From: CAYYFX01 sp964571855 | Lineage (GTDB): Bacteria; ARS69 | Assembly (NCBI GenBank): GCA_964571855.1 | Contig: CAZNDO010000017.1 | Coordinates: 19,788 to 83,787 of the forward strand | Reading direction: 5' to 3' | DNA: 64,000 nucleotides | Part shown: piece by piece, positions 50,819 to 59,041 of the stretch | How positions within the stretch are numbered: position 1 is the stretch's first letter | How the letters are laid out: each line of letters opens with the position of its first letter | Notes under the pieces: generated by a model | What the model was told of the DNA's origin: nothing | Databases searched by the model: none | What the model saw: the letters and a program-made list of their open reading frames with translations, nothing else | Translations under genes and position numbers: made by a program

Positions 50819-53041
50819 CTATGCCGGCTTCCAGCCGGTCGCGCGGCGCAGCACTGCATCCGCCAGTTCGTCCCTTTCCGCCGCCTCGGGCAGGTCGGAC
50901 AGGGAGCGGCGGATGCTGGCCCGGAGGGCCTCCCGCAGACGGGCGTCCGCCCGCCAGTCCGCGAGGTCCTCGCGCTCCAGGTGGAGGGCCACGTCGTTGA
51001 CCATGGCCACGAGCGCCGTCTCCTCGATCCCTGGCGTGCACCGGGCGAAAAGCGGCCACAGCTCGAGGCCAAGCCGCGTGAGTCCCCGCAGGTGCCGCGT
51101 GCTGGCCTCGGGATCGGCCGCCAGCGGACGCGTGGGTGCGTCGCCCCGGAGGGGCTTGGCCCGGTCGGGACGGGACTCCACGCGGCTGCGCACGAACGCC
51201 TCGGTGGCCGGATCGAGGAACGTCACCCAGCAACCCTTCAGGCCACGCGTGAGGAGCACGCGGTAGGTGTTCTTCACGAGGCGGAGGAACTCGTCGTCCC
51301 CCTTTGCCCTGTTGACCTTCGTGTCCTTGCTCGCCGTTCGGTCCCCGATCCACTCTCCGCGGACGGGGTCGTACCGCAGATCCCTGCCGACGATGACGCC
51401 CACGTAGTCGAACTCGAAGCCCTGGGCCGTGTACACGCAGCCGACCTGCCCGAGGCCGTTCGGGTCCGTCGCCCAGAAGTTGGACTTCGGGATGCCCTTC
51501 GGCAGCCTCGTCGTCTCGGATCGGGCGTTCCAGGGACGGCGCCAGTCACCCACCTGCACGTCCTCCACGAGCCTCCCGGCCTTCAGCTCCTTCGCCCACG
51601 GCCAGCAGAACCCGGCCACCAGCCGCGACGGCTCACCTGCGGCATCCCTCTCGCGCACCATGCGATCGAGTTCCTCCACCGAGGGGACGATCCGGAAGTC
51701 GAACTCGTTCGCGTCGTTCCACATGACATGCGGAGTGCGGTGGATTCCGAGCGTGTTGTCCACCCAGCCGATGAACGCCTCGGATCCCTTGCAGCGGAAC
51801 TGCACATCCAGCTCGAACTCCTTGACCGGCAGCCCGCGCGCCGCGGCCGCGTCCCGGATCAGCTGCGAGCTGCCCACCTCGCCGGGGCGCACGACCTGGA
51901 TGTCGTCGAGGAAGAAGACCGGCACGCGGGCTGCGTCGAGCAGCTCGTCCACCTGCCTTCCTGCTGGCCGGCTCGAGCGCTTGTGGAAGCGGTCCCCGCT
52001 GGACTCGCGGATACGATGCGCCTCGTCGCAGATCAGCACGTCGATGGAGCCGGGCGGCGCGCTCTCGAAGCTGTTGAAGTACTTGAAGACGCTCCGCGCG
52101 CGTGGCCCCACCGTTCTCTTCAGGTTCTCCGTGAACGCCTTCGAGCCCGTCGCGTGGAACGTGCTGTAGTCCGTGCGGCCGAGCGCGGCCAGGAGGTTCG
52201 CCGCGATCACCGACTTCCCCGTCCCGGGGCCGCCGCGAACCAGCACGACCTGCCGCCCGCCGTGGTATCCCTGGCGGACCATGGCCAGGATCGAGTTGAA
52301 GACCACGAGCTGCTCGTCCAGCAGCGTGTAGGCGCGGTTCCCCTCGATCATCGTGGCCACGTGCTTCATCAGCGCCTTGCTCGGGCGATGCGTGCCGTTC
52401 GCCACGCGGTCCAGCACGTGCCCGGGATCGCCCCGCCCCACGCGGCGGCGGAGCTGCTCGGCCAGCTCGCCCACCTCCGCGCCGAAGAAGAGCGGCGCGC
52501 GGTCCACGGCGTCCCGGTAGCGCGGGTCCAGGAGCTCCGCGCCGTCGGATCGCGCCGCGTTGTGCAGATAGGAGCACGCGCCCAGCGCCACCGGGTTCGT
52601 CCCCCGGAAGGCGGAGTGCATGTCCTCGAGGTACGTGCGGTACTGGAAGACCTGCGCGCTCGGGTGAAGGACCTCCCGCTGCGCGCCCGCCACCCACGTG
52701 ACCACGCAGTCCGGGACGTCCGAGGGCTCGGCGCGCTCCCACTGCTTCAGCTCCACGATGTGCGCGCCGTCCCGGCCGTCATCGTCCTGGCCGAGCACCA
52801 TGCAGTCCAGCCGGCACGAGCTCATGGGGAGCTGGTACTCGAGGATGACGTTCGTGCGCTCCAGGCTGCCGGCCTGCAGGACCTGGCTCATGGCGCGGAG
52901 CGAGTTCCGCCAGGAGCCGACCTCGGCGGGGCCGGGGCGGTAGCGGTACGCATCCTGGAAGGCGGACTCCAGCTTCCCGGCGATCGCGTTGTGGATCGCG
53001 TCCTGGACGAAGTGCGAGGTCGGGCCGGCGTAGAGCTGCAC
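50819..53041 (-). CDS. DUF2075 superfamily-1 helicase-like ATPase with N-terminal nuclease-like domain
   Basis: Protein of 740 residues. The first 200 residues contain a PD-(D/E)XK-like set (Asp79 in RLDCM, Glu97-x-Lys99 in IVELKQW). Then follow the DUF2075 helicase motifs: Walker A GGPGTGKSVIA (270-280), Walker B VLICDEAHRI, FFLDDIQVV, YTAQGFEFDYVGVI and LLTRGLKG. DUF2075 proteins belong with Schlafen-related helicases and are common in phage-defence islands. The GTG start lies four bases after the MazG gene stop. The three genes (MazG, this one, the one at 50238) form an operon that may damage or remodel foreign DNA or RNA. Confidence 0.88.
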   Translation of the reverse strand: MQLYAGPTSHFVQDAIHNAIAGKLESAFQDAYRYRPGPAEVGSWRNSLRAMSQVLQAGSLERTNVILEYQLPMSSCRLDCMVLGQDDDGRDGAHIVELKQWERAEPSDVPDCVVTWVAGAQREVLHPSAQVFQYRTYLEDMHSAFRGTNPVALGACSYLHNAARSDGAELLDPRYRDAVDRAPLFFGAEVGELAEQLRRRVGRGDPGHVLDRVANGTHRPSKALMKHVATMIEGNRAYTLLDEQLVVFNSILAMVRQGYHGGRQVVLVRGGPGTGKSVIAANLLAALGRTDYSTFHATGSKAFTENLKRTVGPRARSVFKYFNSFESAPPGSIDVLICDEAHRIRESSGDRFHKRSSRPAGRQVDELLDAARVPVFFLDDIQVVRPGEVGSSQLIRDAAAARGLPVKEFELDVQFRCKGSEAFIGWVDNTLGIHRTPHVMWNDANEFDFRIVPSVEELDRMVRERDAAGEPSRLVAGFCWPWAKELKAGRLVEDVQVGDWRRPWNARSETTRLPKGIPKSNFWATDPNGLGQVGCVYTAQGFEFDYVGVIVGRDLRYDPVRGEWIGDRTASKDTKVNRAKGDDEFLRLVKNTYRVLLTRGLKGCWVTFLDPATEAFVRSRVESRPDRAKPLRGDAPTRPLAADPEASTRHLRGLTRLGLELWPLFARCTPGIEETALVAMVNDVALHLEREDLADWRADARLREALRASIRRSLSDLPEAAERDELADAVLRRATGWKPA

Positions 53042-53044
53042 GGA

Positions 53045-53389
53045 TCAAAGCTCCGTGTACTTGGTCGAGCGCCCTTTCGCCTTCTCCACGGGGTACTTCC
53101 GCTCGTTCTCCTCGATCTTCGCGGCGATGGCCTCGGCGAGGTCGATCCCCTGGGAGTGCGCGAGCAGGAGCGCATAGATGCCGACGTCGGCGAGCTCCTC
53201 GGCCATCTTGCGGCGCTTCTCTCCGTCCGGCGGGGCGGTTCCGTCCACGTCCCACTGGAAGAGTTCCAGAAGCTCCCCGGCTTCGATGGCGATGGACGCG
53301 GCGAGGTTGCGGGGCGTGTGGAAGCGCGACCAGTCGCGGGCGTCGCGGAAGGCGAGGATGCGCGTGGTCAAGGCGTGGAGATCCGTCAT
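53045..53389 (-). CDS. MazG-like nucleotide pyrophosphohydrolase
   Basis: Protein of 114 residues, all-alpha. The metal-binding pattern is seen as Glu36, Glu39 and Glu42 in IEAGELLELFQW and Glu64/65 with Asp68 in AEELADVGIY, as in the MazG/RS21-C6 (dCTPase) group. Such enzymes hydrolyse NTPs or dNTPs to the monophosphate, cleaning modified nucleotides or starving phage replication. It is the first gene of the unit with the DUF2075 helicase, which supports a nucleic-acid defence role. The ATG has no strong ribosome site, but the family N-terminus (MTDLHALTTRILAFRDARDW) is complete. Confidence 0.9.
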   Translation of the reverse strand: MTDLHALTTRILAFRDARDWSRFHTPRNLAASIAIEAGELLELFQWDVDGTAPPDGEKRRKMAEELADVGIYALLLAHSQGIDLAEAIAAKIEENERKYPVEKAKGRSTKYTEL

Positions 53390-53474
53390 CGTGTCACCTA
53401 CCTCTGCGAGAGCTGCCGAGCAGACCGCCGGAGAGGGGGCGGCGTCAAGTCTGCTGTTCGTTCCTCGCGCCGGG

Positions 53475-54347
53475 CTATCGAGCGGAACTCTGATGCGCCT
53501 CCCTCAGAAGCTCGCGCAACATCGCCTCGTGCTTCTTCAGGTCGTTCTTCGTGATTCGGATCCGGTATCGGCCCCATCGGGAGTCGTAGTCCATGACGTC
53601 GACTCCCGCCTGATCGAGCTTCCCATCGAGTTCTTCCGTGTTCTCCAAGCGGATCTCGACGCGCAGCCACTCCCTCTTGGGGCGAAAGATGACGAAGTTC
53701 CGCGGCTCACCCCGCTTCGCCAATCCGATGTAGAACTTGTTGTACTTCAGATCCAGCTCCGGATCGAGTGTCCTGACGATCTCGAGCAGCTCGTCCGTGA
53801 GCGCGAGGGTCGTCTTGCCGGAGCGCTTCTCCCAGTACGCTCTGTCGGTGACTGCCTGGGCTTCTTCATCGTCGTCCACGAGCCCAAGGCGGGTCTCGTC
53901 CATGACCTTGGTGAAGAGCAGCGACACGGACTCACCGAGCCGGAACGCGGCTAGCTGGATTGCCACGAGAGGTATAGAGCCGTTAAAGAGGCTGATCACG
54001 TTCAGGAACCTGCTCGTGATGTCTTCGGCCACGATGACGGCGGTATGCTCGTACTGCGGATACCTCTTCCGCTCGATGTCCCAATACTCGATCGTTCTGA
54101 TGATGTGCGACTCGTCGGTGGCGCCAAGCTGAATCTCGACCTCGAATCTCCGATTCGCCTCCGCGTCTTGGAACAGAAGATCAAGGCGCCCCGCTCTCGG
54201 ATGGATCCGCTCTCTATCCTTCAGCACCACGTCTCCCAGTCCCAGAAGGCTCGGATCCTCCGCGATCCTGTCCTGGAGCCACTTCTCCGTGAACTCCGAG
54301 TGGTTCTTCAGCAGCAGACGATCCGGCTTCACATAGCTCAAGCTCAT
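53475..54347 (-). CDS. PD-(D/E)XK-like nuclease domain protein
   Basis: Protein of 290 residues. Residues about 50-95 hold a core like NucS/DUF91 nucleases: GRLDLLFQDAEANRRFEVEI (Asp56, Glu71) then QLGATDESHIIRTIEYWD. The usual Lys after Glu is Gln73, so activity is uncertain. The C-terminal 130 residues (LKYNKFYIGLAKRGEPRNFV, EELDGKLDQAGVDVMDYD) are a separate DUF4268-like domain. Third codon positions are visibly less G/C-rich than in flanking genes, a sign of transfer. ATG 54347 has a distant GGAG. It follows the phospholipase-D-like gene at 54431-55345 on the same strand. Confidence 0.65.
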   Translation of the reverse strand: MSLSYVKPDRLLLKNHSEFTEKWLQDRIAEDPSLLGLGDVVLKDRERIHPRAGRLDLLFQDAEANRRFEVEIQLGATDESHIIRTIEYWDIERKRYPQYEHTAVIVAEDITSRFLNVISLFNGSIPLVAIQLAAFRLGESVSLLFTKVMDETRLGLVDDDEEAQAVTDRAYWEKRSGKTTLALTDELLEIVRTLDPELDLKYNKFYIGLAKRGEPRNFVIFRPKREWLRVEIRLENTEELDGKLDQAGVDVMDYDSRWGRYRIRITKNDLKKHEAMLRELLREAHQSSAR

Positions 54348-54430
54348 TCGCTTCGCTCTCCTCTTTTCCGCTCCTAACGCCAACCTCTGTGAACCGTTCC
54401 ACGCCTCGCCGGCCTCGGGATGCCCTCGGG

Positions 54431-55345
54431 TCACGTCAGGCGGCGAGCCAAGTCTCTACCAGCCGCAAGAGCGAATCGCACGACATCATCCACGGCGCCC
54501 ACCCTCCACCGCTCCGCATCGGCGAGCGGGTACTTGTCAAGATCGAACTTGAGGCGTCGCATCTGTGGACCTAGATTGACCGGGTGCCCTAGAGCACTTT
54601 CGATGTCGGACACTTGATCCCGAAGGCGTGCAAAGAGATCCTTCGAGTGCCGGTACTCACCTTCGGGGGCCAGCGTGAAGTCCAACCGCAGGTAGTACTT
54701 CCGACACTCGACCGTCAGCCGCAGATCTTGGTGGAGAAAGGGCGTGAGCTCCACGAAAGAGTCCCCCCTTCGCACTTTCGTGCCCTGCACGCCACGCAGA
54801 GCCCGCTCCACGGCGTCCAGGAACGGACGCACGGGGGACCAGTCAGGCAACTCCTTTTGGTACTTCGCCGCGGGAGGAGCGACAGTCACGTCGGGTTCCA
54901 TGGGTCCTTCTTCAGTCAGCGCCCGTGGCGCGATGTGCTTGTCCACGAAGCGGCGCAGGTCCGCGAGTGCTTTCGGATCTCGAATCTCGTGACCTATATC
55001 GATCGACCGCTCGTCGGACACCCACGTCATGTTCATGGAGGTGACCACGGCCCAGGTCTCATTCATGTAGAGTTTGGCATGGAGATAGGGCACGGCGATT
55101 GGATCGATCCCGAGATCGAAGAGATCGTCCCCACCGTCCGGCGCATCGTCGCGGACGTACCAGCGGAAGCGAACTCGTCGTGCGAGAGCGTCTTCGATGC
55201 AGTTGCGCATCTTGTCCCAGCGATCGATCCAGTTGAACGGCGACACCACGATCACCTCTCGACTTGCGTCATCGATCAGCGACATGACGCGCGAGGCGAT
55301 CTCGCGTGGCGGGATCATCCGGAACATCTTCCCCCCCCGACTCAT
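54431..55345 (-). CDS. Phospholipase D-like protein
   Basis: Protein of 304 residues. A PLD-like half-site is seen at His89-x-Lys91 in VPYLHAKLYMNETWAVVTSM, with Glu rather than Asp at the fifth place after Lys, followed by SMNMTW as in the family. Only one copy is visible, so it may act as a dimer, as single-HKD nucleases do. The N-terminal half starts like PLD nucleases (ASREVIVVSPFNWIDRWDKM). The C-terminal 150 residues have no named domain. ATG 55345 is used; ATG 55327 has a G-rich stretch before it. A/T-richer codons suggest recent acquisition. It lies 18 bases before the end of the HEPN-like gene on the same strand. Confidence 0.7.
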   Translation of the reverse strand: MSRGGKMFRMIPPREIASRVMSLIDDASREVIVVSPFNWIDRWDKMRNCIEDALARRVRFRWYVRDDAPDGGDDLFDLGIDPIAVPYLHAKLYMNETWAVVTSMNMTWVSDERSIDIGHEIRDPKALADLRRFVDKHIAPRALTEEGPMEPDVTVAPPAAKYQKELPDWSPVRPFLDAVERALRGVQGTKVRRGDSFVELTPFLHQDLRLTVECRKYYLRLDFTLAPEGEYRHSKDLFARLRDQVSDIESALGHPVNLGPQMRRLKFDLDKYPLADAERWRVGAVDDVVRFALAAGRDLARRLT

Positions 55346-55363
55346 GGCTCAGACTCATCCAGC

Positions 55364-55765
55364 TCAGCCGCGGCTATCCGACGACCCTTCCGACGATCGG
55401 GGCGCCGTTCTCTCCCCGAACCGCTCCACCACATCGAACCACCCCGCCAGCTCCCCCGCCCCCGGCGCCAGTTCGTACGGGTGGTGATGGCACGCCCGGC
55501 TGAGCGCCGCCCACGCATGGGTCACGTCCGCCGCCAGCTCCCTCGGCTCCAGCAGCCTCTGCAGGCAGATGAGCTGCTGGCGGAACGGCAGTTCCGTCAT
55601 CGCCGCCCGGCCGTTCGCCCAGTACTCGCGCAGCGACGTCTCCAGCGCCTGGCGCGCCAGCAGCGCCGCGGCCCGCGGCCATAACCCGCGAGTCTCGTCC
55701 GCCGGATGCTCCAGCAGCTCACGCGCCAGACGCAGCAGGTCGCCGGGGCGCAGGTCGTCCTTCAT
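55364..55765 (-). CDS. Small HEPN-like all-alpha protein ending the sigma54-controlled operon
   Basis: Protein of 133 residues, helical throughout. An R-x4-H pattern (Arg90 to His95 in LSRACHHHPYEL) lies near the end of a long helix, the place where HEPN RNases carry their catalytic RxxxxH. The first helix pair (LRLARELLEH, RAAALLARQALETSLREYW) fits the HEPN layout. This identification is by pattern and size only. The start ATG overlaps the ATPase stop (ATGA), so it is co-translated with it and may be its effector. The last residues are disordered and Ser-rich. Confidence 0.6.
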   Translation of the reverse strand: MKDDLRPGDLLRLARELLEHPADETRGLWPRAAALLARQALETSLREYWANGRAAMTELPFRQQLICLQRLLEPRELAADVTHAWAALSRACHHHPYELAPGAGELAGWFDVVERFGERTAPRSSEGSSDSRG

Positions 55766-58281
55766 CGGATCTCCAGCACGGTCTTGGCCAGTTTCTCCAC
55801 GTCGCGGATCAACTGCATCAGCTCCGCGCCCACCACGCCGTGCGCGCCGCGGTTGCAGGCCATGAAGGCGTCGCCGAAGGAGCGCTCCTTCGCGTTGATC
55901 CAGCGCATGACGTCGCCGCCGCGCTCGCCGTCGTCGAAGATCGCCAGCGCGGCCAGCTTCGTGAGCGTCTGCGCGCCGATCAGCGCCTTCTCCACGGCCT
56001 GGTGCGCCTCCCCGCGCCCGATCCGCCGGCGACGCACCGTCTCCATGCACGCCGCCTCCAGCGCCTCGCGGCACAGGCCGGGGATCACGCGCCGCGACGC
56101 GTCCGGCGGCAGCCCGTCCATGTACGCCAGCGCCAGCGCGTCCTCGATGTAGCGCCGCACCGGGTCCATCGCGCGGCGCACCTCCACCACCGATCCCTCG
56201 CGCCGCGTCACCTCCATCACGTTCGCGTCGATGTCCAGGCGCCGCACGGCCTCGGGCAGCCGGTCGTCGTGCGTGAACACGAGGACCTGCCGCTCCTTCG
56301 CCGTCTCCTCCAGCACGCGCGCCAGGCCATCCACGCGGGCGGGGTCCATGGACTGCACGGGGTCGTCGATCACCACGAAGCGGAACGGGCTCTCGGCCAG
56401 GGTGGCGCGCGGGATGAAGAGGCTCAGCGCCAGCGAGTTCAGCTCGCCCTGGCTCATCACGCCGAGCGCGGCGCACTCCTCGCCGTCCACGCTCACGGAC
56501 AGCTCCACCCTGCGCCGCTTCCCCGATCCGCCCAGGCGCACCGCGCCGAGTTCCACGTTGCTCTGCATGCGGAGCTGCTCCCAGATGCGGATGGCCTGCG
56601 CGGCGATGGGCTCGAAGCGCTCGTCGCGCATGTCCTCGGCGGTCTTCTTCAGCCAGTTCTCGGCTTCCTTCAGATCCGGCACCGACTCGCCCTGGCCCAG
56701 CGCACGGCGCGCGCGCGGCAGCCACTCCGCCAGCTCGCTGGCGACGGGACGCCACACGTCCTCGCGCCGCGCGATCTGCTCGCTCGCCGCCGCGCGCAGC
56801 GCCGCCACCGCGTCCCGCAGCGCGGGCGCGGCCGCCTCCATGCCGTCCGCCGCCTCGCGCGCATCCTTCGCCGCCGCCGCCGCGTTCCACGGTTTCAGCG
56901 CCGCGTCCACCGCGGCGAGCGCATCGTCCAGCCCCAGCCCCGCGGCCTTCTCCAGCACGCGCCGATCCGGCGGCGCGAACGCGCGCAGCGCGCCCGCGGC
57001 CCCCTCCACCGCGCGGCGCAGCGACGCCACCTCGCGCGACGTCCTCCGCAACCGCTCCGCCTCCGCGGTCTGCCGCTCCGTCCAGGCGTCGTCCAGCACG
57101 CCCTCGGTCCCGCACACGGGGCAGTCCGCCACGCCGTGCTTCGCGCGGAACTCCAGCGCGCTCTGAAGCAGCGACGCCAGATCGTCCGCCCGCCCCACCA
57201 GCGTGGCCGCGGCCTCTTCCAGGCGCGCCGACGCATCGCGCAGCGCCCCCGCCGCCTTCGTCACCGCGGCCGGATCGGGCGCCGCCAGCGCGGCCACCCG
57301 CCGCAGCGTCTCCACCTCGCCCGCGTTCCCCTCCGCGCTCCCGCCGGTGAGGATCTCGCCGACCTCGTCCAGCCCCCAGTCCTTGCGGGCGAGCGCCTTC
57401 ACCGCGCGCCGCGCGCGGTCGTCGTCCACCGCCGCCAGCTTCTCCGCGATCCCGCGCCGCTCGTTCTCCGCCTCCTTGCGCGCCTTCTCGCGCCGCGTGC
57501 GCTCCTGCCGCAGCAGCTCCTGCGCATCGTTCGCGGCGTTCAGCCCGAGGATGGCGGCCAGCGCGTCGTACAGCTTCGAGGGTCCCTCATCCAGCATGGA
57601 CCCCAGCTCGTTGTACGAAAGCACCGGGCGATACGACTCCACGGCGGTCACCCAGCCGAGATCGCCCACGCTGCCGCGCGGCCGGCCGTGGATCTGCGCC
57701 CACGTCTCGCCGTCGTCGCAGTCCGCAACGTCCTTGGCCCAGGTGCGGCGGATCGTGCACGCGCCGCGCTCGCCCTCGAGCGCGAACTCCGCGGACACCT
57801 CGGTGTCCGGGTGGTGCAGGTTGCGCCAGCCGTCGCCCCACTCCTTCGGGCGGTCGTACCAGCGGTGCGCCCTCCCGGTGAGCAACAGCTCCAGCCCGTC
57901 CGCGAAGCTGGACTTGCCGCAGCCGTTGCGGCCGACGATGAGCGTGAGACCCGGGCCCGGCGTGAGGTCCAGGCGGGCTTTGCGGCCCACGCCGCGGAAG
58001 CCCTCCACCTCGATCGCACGGAGGAAGGCCGGCCCGGCGGCAGTCGGCGCGGCGTGGTCGTCCTCGCCGGCCGGGCGCGCCGGCTTCGCCGCGCCCCCGT
58101 CCAGGCAGGCGGTCAGGGACGCCGGTCCCTCCAGCGCGGCCAGGACCAGCACCGCCCACCCGTCCTCGGCCCCGGTCTCCTTCTCCAGACGCTTGAGCAC
58201 GAGGGAGCGCAGGTTCCGGTCCACGATCCATCTCCGGGCGCGGGGCTCCGGAGTATGCGCCGGGGACGCGGGCAGCGTCAC
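55762..58281 (-). CDS. SMC/Rad50-like AAA ATPase with a CPVC zinc hook
   Basis: Protein of 839 residues. After an unusual N-terminal 85 residues, the ATPase head begins (LRAIEVEGFRGVGRKARLDL). Walker A GRNGCGKSS (117-125), the coiled-coil arms with a CPVC hook at 387-390, signature MSQGELNSL (609-617) and Walker B RFVVIDDPVQSMD (634-646) are complete, as in RecF/Rad50-related proteins of anti-phage systems. A helical C-terminal domain of about 170 residues follows. It could load on DNA ends or act as sensor. The GTG start lies 11 bases after the glycosylase-like gene; it overlaps the HEPN-like gene at its end. Confidence 0.85.
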   Translation of the reverse strand: MTLPASPAHTPEPRARRWIVDRNLRSLVLKRLEKETGAEDGWAVLVLAALEGPASLTACLDGGAAKPARPAGEDDHAAPTAAGPAFLRAIEVEGFRGVGRKARLDLTPGPGLTLIVGRNGCGKSSFADGLELLLTGRAHRWYDRPKEWGDGWRNLHHPDTEVSAEFALEGERGACTIRRTWAKDVADCDDGETWAQIHGRPRGSVGDLGWVTAVESYRPVLSYNELGSMLDEGPSKLYDALAAILGLNAANDAQELLRQERTRREKARKEAENERRGIAEKLAAVDDDRARRAVKALARKDWGLDEVGEILTGGSAEGNAGEVETLRRVAALAAPDPAAVTKAAGALRDASARLEEAAATLVGRADDLASLLQSALEFRAKHGVADCPVCGTEGVLDDAWTERQTAEAERLRRTSREVASLRRAVEGAAGALRAFAPPDRRVLEKAAGLGLDDALAAVDAALKPWNAAAAAKDAREAADGMEAAAPALRDAVAALRAAASEQIARREDVWRPVASELAEWLPRARRALGQGESVPDLKEAENWLKKTAEDMRDERFEPIAAQAIRIWEQLRMQSNVELGAVRLGGSGKRRRVELSVSVDGEECAALGVMSQGELNSLALSLFIPRATLAESPFRFVVIDDPVQSMDPARVDGLARVLEETAKERQVLVFTHDDRLPEAVRRLDIDANVMEVTRREGSVVEVRRAMDPVRRYIEDALALAYMDGLPPDASRRVIPGLCREALEAACMETVRRRRIGRGEAHQAVEKALIGAQTLTKLAALAIFDDGERGGDVMRWINAKERSFGDAFMACNRGAHGVVGAELMQLIRDVEKLAKTVLEIR

Positions 58282-58291
58282 CCCGAAACCA

Positions 58292-59041
58292 TCAGGGATG
58301 CGCGGGCACCATCCCGTTGCCCGCGTCCGCCAGGATGCTCTCGTAGTTGCGATAGAGGATGCGGTCCAGCTGCACCCCCGTCACGCCCTCGGGCCGGGCC
58401 ACGCCCTCGATCAGCTCGCGCTGCAGCACGGCGTAGCTCTTCGGGCTGATCTGCACGTCCGCCGGCGGGTGCACGCCCACGGCCTCGAGGATCCCCAGGA
58501 GCCGGACGTCCAGCGCGATGACGTCCGTCACCACGCCCAGCTCGGCGAGGAGATCGCGCGCGCCCTTGAGCTTCACGTACGCGAGGTCCACGGACACGCG
58601 CGCCGCGCGCAGCTCGTCCCCCGGCAGCGCCGCGATGCGCTCCAGGTACCCCTTCGGCCCGCCCGCCACGCCGGCCAGGAACGCCAGGTTCCGCGTGAGC
58701 GCCGCGGTCTTCCGGCAGCGCGTGATCTCCGCCGCCGCATACCGCACGCCGTGCGCGCGCAGCACCGCGTGGATGGCGCGGCGCCGTCCGGCGTCGTCCA
58801 GCGCGCGCAACCGCTCGAACCGCAGCTCCCGCTGCGCCTCCTCCGACGCCGCCAGCCGCGGCTGCGACGCCGACCCGCCCACCACCGCCACCTGGTAGAC
58901 CACGTGCTTCCAGATGGCGTCGTCGTCCATGTCCCGCCACGCCCCCGGCCGCGGGAAGAAGGGCTCGGTCCGCTCGCGGTACTTCCGCACGGCGCGGCGC
59001 AGGGCGGCGCGCGCGGGCTCCCCGATCCAGTTCCGGTTCAT
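58292..59041 (-). CDS. HhH-GPD DNA-glycosylase-like protein
   Basis: Protein of 249 residues, helical. Residues about 150-195 (LAYVKLKGARDLLAELGVVT followed by DVIALDVRLLGIL) resemble the helix-hairpin-helix and Gly/Pro-Asp segment of DNA glycosylases such as the archaeal 8-oxoguanine (AGOG) type: a Lys in a KGARD turn and the Asp of ALDVR lie where the catalytic Lys and Asp belong. The N-terminus shows a matching WKHVVYQVAVVGGSA segment. I am only moderately sure. ATG 59041 has GGAGGAAG upstream and overlaps the previous stop (ATGA). In this operon it would act on DNA damage. Confidence 0.6.
   Translation of the reverse strand: MNRNWIGEPARAALRRAVRKYRERTEPFFPRPGAWRDMDDDAIWKHVVYQVAVVGGSASQPRLAASEEAQRELRFERLRALDDAGRRRAIHAVLRAHGVRYAAAEITRCRKTAALTRNLAFLAGVAGGPKGYLERIAALPGDELRAARVSVDLAYVKLKGARDLLAELGVVTDVIALDVRLLGILEAVGVHPPADVQISPKSYAVLQRELIEGVARPEGVTGVQLDRILYRNYESILADAGNGMVPAHP

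Noticed and set aside
55762..58281. Naming the ATPase operon as Lamassu, Septu or another known defence system
   Set aside because: The SMC-like ATPase is similar in style, but the other genes do not match the partners of those systems that I know.
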